DNA of 51,041 nt, taken from assembly GCF_000333955.1 (NCBI RefSeq), contig NZ_CAPS01000054.1, positions 1 to 51,041 on the forward strand, read 5' to 3'. How positions within the stretch are numbered: position 1 is the stretch's first letter; the number at the start of each line of letters is the position of its first letter. The notes under the pieces are model-generated. The model searched no databases and was not told the origin of the DNA. It saw only the letters and a program-made list of their open reading frames with translations. The position numbers and the translations under genes are program-made. Below, in pieces: positions 45,547 through 51,041 of this stretch. This DNA comes from Rhodococcus sp. AW25M09 (GTDB lineage Bacteria > Actinomycetota > Actinomycetes > Mycobacteriales > Mycobacteriaceae).

Positions 45547-47138
45547 CTGGTGAACCGCCCCAATCCATCTCCGTCGAAGAACTCCAGCGTCACTGTATTC
45601 GCGTCGAACATCGCTCGAGAGACGGTGCCGTCGGGCGCGTTCTCGCCGGAGGGCACGAATGTGAAGGTGTCGCCGTCCCAGGGGGACAACTCGTAGCTGG
45701 TTCCCTTCGGCCCCAGGGCCAACACCAATTTTCCGTCGGACTCGGTCACTGTGGCCGGCCCCCAATAGTCGTTCTGATAGACCCCGGTGTACGACTCGAG
45801 TGGTCGAGGCGCAGCGGCATTCGACGGAGCAGTCTCGCCCACGAGCTCACCCTCCGGCTCGCTCATTCCGGCGAAGGCATTCTTGTACAGCGTTCGCCAG
45901 TCCTCGCGTACCTCGCCGAACTGGACGAGGTCCGCGAACTCGGCTGTGACTGTTTCTGCGATACCGAGGGGTGCGGCGTTGGTCAGGACGACTACGGCGA
46001 CGTCGAGCGAGGGAATCCACACGAAGTTGGTGCCGGCCCCGAGCGCGAATGCTCCGGAATGACTCACCGTCGTGCGTCCGGCCGCACTGGTCGAGACATT
46101 GAATCCGTACCCGTAGGAGCCGGCACGCGAGTCCGGTGTCGCCGAGGGGTTGGAGATGATCTGCGCGCTGACGGCTGGGAGGAGGGCGTCGGGATCGATG
46201 ATCTTCGCCCCGTCGTATGTTCCGTCGGCGATGAGCATCTTCAGCCACTCGGCGAGGTCGTTCACCGATGAGCTGACCCCGCCCGCCGGTGTCTGTGCGT
46301 CGGGATCTCGCTGATATTTCGGCTGGTATTCGCCGTCCACCAGGACATGAGGCACGGCGCGATCGGACCGACCCATGTAGTCGGAGAACGACGAACTCGT
46401 CGAGTCCATCCCGAGTGGACCATAGATCGCGTCCTGGCTGAGGGTGTCCCAGTCCTTGCCCGACGCCGCGGCAACGGCCTCGGCTCCGGCCGTGAGACCG
46501 AAGTTGGTGTAGTGGTACGTGGAGCGGAAGGGGTCCAGGGGCAGCTCTCGCAACCGTTCGAGAACTTGCCTGCGGTCGTAGCCGATGTCCTCGAGCCGAT
46601 CGCCGGCGTGCCCGGGTAGCCCGCTTCGATGCGCGTAGAAGTCGCCGACCGTGATGTTTCGGGTCACCCAGGGCTCGTCGAGCTCGAACCACGGCAACTG
46701 CGACACCACCGGCGTCGACCAGTCGACTACACCCGCTCCCACCTGGGACGCAATCACCGTTGCACCTACCGGCTTGGACATCGAGGCCAGCTGGAACACC
46801 GAGTTGCCGTCGACCGGATCGTCCTTGCCGATCTCGCGAACGCCGAAGCCTTTGGAATAGACGACGTCGGCACCGTGCACCACAGCAACGGCCATGCCCG
46901 GAATGTTCGACGACGCCATCAGCTCCCCCACGATGCCGTCGAGCTCGCCGACGGCATCGTCGACGCGGCCGGCCGGAACATCGACGCCGGCCACCTGGCC
47001 AGGGGAAAGATCCTCGGTCGGTGCCGACTCGGATGTCGGGGGACGGTCCCCGGTGGATGGGTTGTCGTTCGCGCACCCGACCAGCAAAATCGTCGAACAC
47101 ACAACAGCAAGACACAGGAAATCTCGACCCGACCGCAT
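45543..47138 (-). CDS. Class C beta-lactamase-family serine hydrolase, lipoprotein
   Basis: 531 residues. Lipoprotein signal: DFLCLAVVCSTILLVGCAN (lipobox LVGC). The serine beta-lactamase/penicillin-binding fold follows, with the SxxK motif in QLASMSKPVGAT, the YxN motif in YHYTNFGLTAG, and an HSG motif replacing KTG in TTVSHSGAFALG, as in esterase EstB and D-aminopeptidase relatives. A C-terminal ~110-residue lipocalin-like domain (ESYTGVYQNDYWGPATVTES) is present. Likely an extracellular esterase or peptidase; true beta-lactamase activity is doubtful without KTG. ATG 47138 follows GAGGA; GTG 47141 is an alternative. It is coupled to the epoxide-hydrolase-like gene. Confidence 0.88.
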   Translation of the reverse strand: MRSGRDFLCLAVVCSTILLVGCANDNPSTGDRPPTSESAPTEDLSPGQVAGVDVPAGRVDDAVGELDGIVGELMASSNIPGMAVAVVHGADVVYSKGFGVREIGKDDPVDGNSVFQLASMSKPVGATVIASQVGAGVVDWSTPVVSQLPWFELDEPWVTRNITVGDFYAHRSGLPGHAGDRLEDIGYDRRQVLERLRELPLDPFRSTYHYTNFGLTAGAEAVAAASGKDWDTLSQDAIYGPLGMDSTSSSFSDYMGRSDRAVPHVLVDGEYQPKYQRDPDAQTPAGGVSSSVNDLAEWLKMLIADGTYDGAKIIDPDALLPAVSAQIISNPSATPDSRAGSYGYGFNVSTSAAGRTTVSHSGAFALGAGTNFVWIPSLDVAVVVLTNAAPLGIAETVTAEFADLVQFGEVREDWRTLYKNAFAGMSEPEGELVGETAPSNAAAPRPLESYTGVYQNDYWGPATVTESDGKLVLALGPKGTSYELSPWDGDTFTFVPSGENAPDGTVSRAMFDANTVTLEFFDGDGLGRFTR

Positions 47139-47255
47139 CACGAGGAGTCCTCACTTCGGTGACTGGATGCTCCTCAGAATAGACCCGCGCCGACCTGGGT
47201 TTAGGAGAATTCACAGAGCTCAGGGGTGCGGCGTCGGACGTTCGGATGCAGGCGC

Positions 47256-47261
47256 TACGGT
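47256..47261 (+). promoter_or_regulatory. Putative leaderless -10 (TACGGT) for the desaturase gene
   Basis: TACGGT ends exactly 6 nt before ATG 47268, with no ribosome-binding site in between. Confidence 0.45.
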
Positions 47262-47267
47262 TACCGC

Positions 47268-48125
47268 ATGTCTACGAACCTGTCCGACGGTGATCTGCTG
47301 GTCCGTTTGGAGCCCGCGGTCGAAGAGAATCTGAAGCGCCATATCGAGGCAGCGAGCGATTGGCACCCCCATGACCTCGCGCCGTTCGACGAGGGCAAGA
47401 ACTTCGCATTCCTCGGCGGCGAGGACTGGACGCCCGAGCAGTCGCACCTGAGCGACGTCGAAATCCTGTCCGCGACGGTCGGCGTCCTGATAGCCGACAA
47501 CTTGCCCGCGTACCACCGCGAACTGGCCCACGCCCTCACCGGCCTCGGAGCATGGTGGAAGTGGACCGGGCGGTGGACGTCGGAGGAGAACCGACAGTCG
47601 ATCGTGCTGCGCAACTTCCTGGTGCTCACCCGCGCCGTGGATCCGGTCGCCCTCGAGCGCGTCCGGATGGAGCACATGACTCTGGGCTACGACGCCCCCA
47701 GCCTCCATCTGCTCGACATCCTCGCGCATTTCGCCATCGAGGAAGCCGCAGCGTCACTACGCAACCGCAACACGATTGCGCTCGGCAAGGACCCGGTGTT
47801 GGCCACTATCCTCGGCAAGATCGCCGACGACGACGCGTTGCAGTCGACCTTCTACGCAAACATCCTCGACGAGGCATTCGCCGTGGTGCCCGACCAGGCC
47901 GCTCGCGCCGTGGCCGACCGCATCAACGGCTTCAAGATTCCTGTGGTGGACCTGCCCGAGCGGGGCAGCAGCACCGCAGCACTCGCCGAAGCCGGCATCT
48001 ACGACGCCGATCAGGAACGTGACAAGGTGTTCAAGCCGCTGCTCGCGGGTTGGAAGATCTTCGACCGCACCGATCTGGGCGACGACGGCAAGAAGGCACG
48101 CGAGGAACTCGCTCACCTCGCCTGA
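47268..48125 (+). CDS. desA2: Acyl-ACP desaturase homologue (DesA2-like) with altered diiron ligands
   Basis: 285 residues. The fold is recognisable from RLEPAVEENLKRHIEAASDW, DEGKNFAFLGGEDWTPEQS, IADNLPAYHRELAHALTG, WTGRWTSEENRQSIVLRNFL and ERVRMEHMTLGY, and the position fits Rv1094. Soluble desaturases bind two irons through two (D/E)ExxH motifs. Here the first is EENRQ (106-110) and the second DDALQ (188-192): both histidines are glutamine and one glutamate is aspartate. The protein has therefore probably lost the normal diiron site and may be non-catalytic, a partner of another desaturase, or a mononuclear-metal protein. The symbol is given by homology and context only. A leaderless promoter supports the start. 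Confidence 0.75.
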   Translation: MSTNLSDGDLLVRLEPAVEENLKRHIEAASDWHPHDLAPFDEGKNFAFLGGEDWTPEQSHLSDVEILSATVGVLIADNLPAYHRELAHALTGLGAWWKWTGRWTSEENRQSIVLRNFLVLTRAVDPVALERVRMEHMTLGYDAPSLHLLDILAHFAIEEAAASLRNRNTIALGKDPVLATILGKIADDDALQSTFYANILDEAFAVVPDQAARAVADRINGFKIPVVDLPERGSSTAALAEAGIYDADQERDKVFKPLLAGWKIFDRTDLGDDGKKAREELAHLA

Positions 48126-48144
48126 TTGTTGGCCCCACTTCGAA

Positions 48145-48195
48145 GCGTGAATGGTCCACTGCACACGTCTCGGCGGTGCAATGGACCATTCACGC
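48145..48195 (-). repeat. Intergenic hairpin repeat, copy 2 (inverted)
   Basis: Arms GCGTGAATGGTCCACTGCAC and GTGCAATGGACCATTCACGC around an 11-base loop (ACGTCTCGGCG). Read on the minus strand it matches copy 1 at 43446-43496, but the GGACC/GGTCC centre of the two arms is exchanged so that pairing is kept. It lies between the convergent desaturase and fumC genes, as a likely bidirectional terminator. Confidence 0.8.
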
Positions 48196-48225
48196 GTTCA
48201 GGGGTCCGGCGGGCGATCGGGAAAG

Positions 48226-49629
48226 CTAGTCCTTGACCTTCGCCATCGCGAGTACGTCGAGGCGCTTGTCGAGTTCTGCCTCGCTGAGCTTGTCGCCGAT
48301 CAATCCGCGGTCGATGACCGTCTGACGGATCGTCTTCTTTTCCTTCAGTGCCTGCTTGGCCACGGCTGCAGCTTCCTCGTAGCCGATCGCGGAGTTCAGT
48401 GGCGTCACGATGGACGGCGAGGACTCGGCGAGGGTCTTGAGGTGCTCGACGTTCGCCTGCAGACCGGTGACGCACTTGTCTGCGAACAACACCGAGACGT
48501 TGGCGAGCAGCTTGAACGATTCGAGTACGTTGCGCGCCATCATCGGGATGTACACGTTGAGCTCGAATGCGCCCGATGCGCCGCCGAAGGCAACTGCGGC
48601 GTCGTTGCCGATCACCTGTGCGGCGACCTGCGTCACTGCTTCTGGGAGAACGGGATTGACCTTGCCGGGCATGATGGAACTGCCGGGCTGCAGATCGGGG
48701 AGGGCGAGCTCGCCGAGTCCGGTGAGCGGTCCCGATCCCATCCATCGAATGTCGTTGGCAATCTTGGTCAGCGACACCGCGATGGTGCGCAGCGCGCCGG
48801 ATGCTTCGACCAGTCCGTCGCGCGCGGCCTGTGCCTCGAACGAATCCTTGGCGGCGGTGAGTGCATCGATTCCGGTCGACTTCACCAGTTCTGCAACCAC
48901 TTTGGGGCCGAAGCCGTCGGGTGCGTTGAGGCCGGTGCCGACTGCGGTGCCGCCGATGGGCAGCTCGCCCAGACGGGGCAGGGTGGCCTCGACGCGCTCG
49001 ATGCCGGCCTCGATCTGACGGGCGTAACCGCCGAACTCCTGGCCGAGGGTGACCGGGACGGCATCCATCAAGTGGGTGCGGCCGGACTTCACGACTGTCT
49101 TCCACTCCACGGCCTTGGCGGCGAGCGCTTCGTGCAGGTGCTTGAGAGCGGGTACCAGCGAGGTGACGGCTGCCTCGGTGGCGGCGACGTGAGTAGCCGT
49201 CGGGAACGTGTCGTTCGAGGACTGCGACATGTTCACGTGATCGTTGGGGTGCACCTCGACGCCGTTCGCCTTGGCGATCGACGCGATGACCTCGTTGGCG
49301 TTCATGTTCGAGCTGGTGCCCGAGCCGGTTTGGAACACATCGATCGGGAACTGGTCGTCGTGCTTGCCTTCGGCGATCTCGTTCGCGGCCGCGATGATGG
49401 CATCGGCGAGTGCGCCGTCGAGCAGACCGAGATCTTTGTTGACCTGCGCGCACGCTGCCTTGAGCAGGCCCATCGCGCGGATCTGGGTGCGCTCGAGCGG
49501 ACGCCCGGAGATGGGGAAGTTCTCCACCGCACGCTGTGTCTGGGCACGCCAGAGCGCGTCGATGGGAACGCGTACCTCTCCCATGGTGTCGTGCTCGATC
49601 CGGAACTGCTGTTCGTCTGTCTGCGTCAT
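48226..49629 (-). CDS. fumC: Class II fumarate hydratase
   Basis: 467 residues. FumC interconverts fumarate and malate in the TCA cycle without an iron-sulfur cluster. Signatures: [75 protein letters not shown] and the fumarase loop [20 protein letters not shown] with the catalytic serine. The C-terminal [19 protein letters not shown] fits FumC rather than aspartase or argininosuccinate lyase. It matches Rv1098c and is followed by the hairpin repeat at 48145-48195. It is 44 bases downstream of glpX and may share its promoter. Confidence 0.96.
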   Translation of the reverse strand: MTQTDEQQFRIEHDTMGEVRVPIDALWRAQTQRAVENFPISGRPLERTQIRAMGLLKAACAQVNKDLGLLDGALADAIIAAANEIAEGKHDDQFPIDVFQTGSGTSSNMNANEVIASIAKANGVEVHPNDHVNMSQSSNDTFPTATHVAATEAAVTSLVPALKHLHEALAAKAVEWKTVVKSGRTHLMDAVPVTLGQEFGGYARQIEAGIERVEATLPRLGELPIGGTAVGTGLNAPDGFGPKVVAELVKSTGIDALTAAKDSFEAQAARDGLVEASGALRTIAVSLTKIANDIRWMGSGPLTGLGELALPDLQPGSSIMPGKVNPVLPEAVTQVAAQVIGNDAAVAFGGASGAFELNVYIPMMARNVLESFKLLANVSVLFADKCVTGLQANVEHLKTLAESSPSIVTPLNSAIGYEEAAAVAKQALKEKKTIRQTVIDRGLIGDKLSEAELDKRLDVLAMAKVKD

Positions 49630-49673
49630 GAGCCTTACTTTGCCAGTGGTGGGTGCGGTGGAGGTGAACGTGG

Positions 49674-50714
49674 TCAGAAGGACGGTGCCTGACCGGCCTC
49701 GTCGGCGTCGAAGTCCACCGAGGAGTACTCGCGCAGCTTCGCGAGGCGGTGGTATGCGTCGATCATGCGCACGGTGCCGGACTTCGAGCGCATCACGATG
49801 GACTGGGTGTGCGCACCGCCGCCGGCGTAGCGGACGCCGCGCAGCAGGTCGCCGTCGGTGACGCCGGTGGCGGTGAAGAAGACGTTCTCGCCCGAGACGA
49901 GGTCCTTGGTGTCGAGCACGCGGTCCAGGTCGTGGCCTGCGTCGATCGCCTTCTGCTTCTCTTCGTCGTCCGTGGGTGCCAGACGCCCCAGGATGGCACC
50001 GTCCATGCAGCGCATTGCGGCGGCGGCGATGATGCCCTCGGGCGTGCCGCCGACGCCGATGAGCATGTCGGTGCCGGAATCGGGCCGGGCGGCGGCGATG
50101 GCACCGGCGACGTCACCGTCGGAGATCAACCGGATGCGGGATCCGGCGTCGCGCACCTGCTGGATCAGTTCGGCGTGCCGCGGACGATCGAGGATGCACA
50201 CCGTGACGTCCGATGCGGAACCCTTCTTGATCTTGGCGATGCGAGCGATGTTCTCGGCGACGGGCGCGGTGATGTCGATGACGTCGGCGTAATCGGGGCC
50301 GACGGCGATCTTCTCCATGTAGAAGACGGCGGACGGGTCGAACATCGCACCTCGCTCGGCGACGGCGAGCACCGAGATGGCGTTGGGCATGCCCTTGGCC
50401 ATCAGGGTGGTTCCGTCGACGGGATCGACGGCGAAGTCGACGTCGGGTCCGTTGCCGTTGCCGACCTCTTCGCCGTTGTAGAGCATCGGCGCTTCGTCCT
50501 TCTCGCCCTCACCGATGACGACGACGCCGCGCATCGAGACCGAGGCGACCAACTGACGCATCGCGTCGACTGCCGCTCCGTCGCCACCTTCCTTGTCGCC
50601 GCGACCGACCCAGCGACCCGACGCGAGAGCACCGGCCTCGGTGACACGTACGAGTTCGAGTGCGAGGTTGCGATCTGGCGCCATGGCGCGAGTGGACTCG
50701 GTGCTGGCCGTCAT
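49674..50714 (-). CDS. glpX: Class II fructose-1,6-bisphosphatase
   Basis: 346 residues. GlpX dephosphorylates fructose-1,6-bisphosphate in gluconeogenesis and is the only FBPase in many actinomycetes. Motifs: [40 protein letters not shown] (metal-binding acids), [20 protein letters not shown], and [20 protein letters not shown] near the C-terminus. AGGAGG stands before ATG 50714. On the minus strand GATAAT at 50757-50762 may be the -10. It matches Rv1099c and lies divergent from the DUF4245 gene. Confidence 0.96.
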   Translation of the reverse strand: MTASTESTRAMAPDRNLALELVRVTEAGALASGRWVGRGDKEGGDGAAVDAMRQLVASVSMRGVVVIGEGEKDEAPMLYNGEEVGNGNGPDVDFAVDPVDGTTLMAKGMPNAISVLAVAERGAMFDPSAVFYMEKIAVGPDYADVIDITAPVAENIARIAKIKKGSASDVTVCILDRPRHAELIQQVRDAGSRIRLISDGDVAGAIAAARPDSGTDMLIGVGGTPEGIIAAAAMRCMDGAILGRLAPTDDEEKQKAIDAGHDLDRVLDTKDLVSGENVFFTATGVTDGDLLRGVRYAGGGAHTQSIVMRSKSGTVRMIDAYHRLAKLREYSSVDFDADEAGQAPSF

Positions 50715-50837
50715 CGGTTTGTAGCCTCCTGGTTGGTTGGGTGTTACCCAGGCGCGATTATCTCACTTCTGTGATGCCGACGGTGGGGTCGGGTCGACTG
50801 TGAGGCACGCGGCGACCGAGCACTGCCGCACAGAGGG

Positions 50838-50843
50838 GATACT
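50838..50843 (+). promoter_or_regulatory. Putative leaderless -10 (GATACT) for the DUF4245 gene
   Basis: GATACT ends exactly 6 nt before GTG 50850, supporting that GTG as transcription and translation start. Confidence 0.45.
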
Positions 50844-50849
50844 GGTGGT

Positions 50850-51041
50850 GTGGCAAACAGCAAACCCCGGATTCTCAACAACAATCGCGACATGGTCTGG
50901 TCGCTCATTCCGCTGGTCATTGCGTGTTTGCTGATTGCGGGCGTGGCCAGCCAGTGTTCGTTGAGCCCCGGTGGCCCCAAACAGGGGCCAATTCCCAACT
51001 TCGACGTGAACACCGCCTTGCAGTACGACGCGTCGGAAATC
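50850..51041 (+). CDS. DUF4245 membrane-anchored protein (5' part only)
   Basis: The first 64 codons are in the window. The sequence begins VANSKPRILNNNRDMVWSLI, followed by a transmembrane helix (IPLVIACLLIAGVASQCSL) and then PGGPKQGPIPNFDVNTALQYD, the usual start of the DUF4245 domain, which lies outside the membrane. The family is restricted to actinobacteria and has no known function. GTG 50850 is preferred because a -10 hexamer lies exactly 6 nt upstream. The position behind divergent glpX equals Rv1100. Confidence 0.8.
   Translation, partial: MANSKPRILNNNRDMVWSLIPLVIACLLIAGVASQCSLSPGGPKQGPIPNFDVNTALQYDASEI

Noticed and set aside
45543..47138. True class C beta-lactamase conferring resistance
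   Set aside because: The KTG motif is replaced by HSG and a lipocalin-like C-terminal domain is present, which points to an esterase or peptidase relative.
43446..48195. Composite transposon or invertible cassette bounded by the inverted hairpin repeats
   Set aside because: No transposase, recombinase or target-site duplication is visible, and phoH2 and desA2 keep the housekeeping orientation; the repeats are more simply terminator-like elements.

Overview
The window is chromosomal DNA of a high-GC, mycolic-acid actinomycete. Rhodococcus or a close Nocardiaceae relative is my best inference. Direct signs are an Emb-type arabinosyltransferase, mycothiol S-conjugate amidase, DUF3558 lipoproteins, frequent GTG starts, ATGA/TGATG operon joints and many apparently leaderless promoters. 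From about 32.7 kb to the end the gene content follows the Mycobacterium tuberculosis segment Rv1080c-Rv1100 from memory (greA, DUF4307, mca, small membrane protein, DUF255 protein, hemolysin III, Z-prenyl synthase, coaA, glyA, phoH2, desA2, fumC, glpX, DUF4245). Some genes are inserted and the order is slightly changed. I see no prophage, IS element, CRISPR array, rRNA or tRNA.

Layout. 0-2.4 kb: a partial secreted protein on the minus strand, an N-terminally truncated DUF4352 remnant, an ASCH-domain protein and an exported endonuclease/exonuclease/phosphatase lipoprotein. 2.5-12.4 kb: a tightly coupled catabolic operon (TIGR03084 protein, AtuA-like protein, acyl-CoA dehydrogenase, biotin-dependent acyl-CoA carboxylase beta and alpha, a frameshifted second acyl-CoA dehydrogenase, enoyl-CoA hydratase, TetR regulator). 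It looks built for branched or terpenoid acyl-CoA breakdown, with a palindromic candidate operator before its first gene. 12.4-15 kb: guanine deaminase and two DUF3558 lipoproteins. 15-19.6 kb: the str operon rpsL-rpsG-fusA-tuf with promoter, leader and terminator. 19.7-23.6 kb: the two-gene hen1-pnkp RNA-repair operon directly behind tuf.

23.6-26.9 kb: a monooxygenase-like ABM protein, an envelope-stress pair (an Asp23/Gls24-DUF6286 fusion plus an AmaP-like protein) and threonine dehydratase. 27-32.7 kb: cell-envelope genes (emb arabinosyltransferase, DrrAB-type ABC exporter, GH114-like lipoprotein). 32.7-51 kb: the Rv1080c-Rv1100-like block, carrying an inserted PAS-GGDEF protein and an inserted epoxide-hydrolase-like plus serine-hydrolase pair.

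The best items for a second look are: the Hen1/Pnkp RNA repair pair next to tuf; a DesA2-like desaturase whose two diiron histidines both appear to be glutamine; a pair of intergenic hairpins of one family, in opposite orientation, with a compensatory base change; the single-base frameshift in the second acyl-CoA dehydrogenase; a structured phoH2 leader with a possible 17-codon ORF; long palindromes before trhA and coaA; and at least eight -10-like hexamers lying exactly 6 or 7 nt from start codons.
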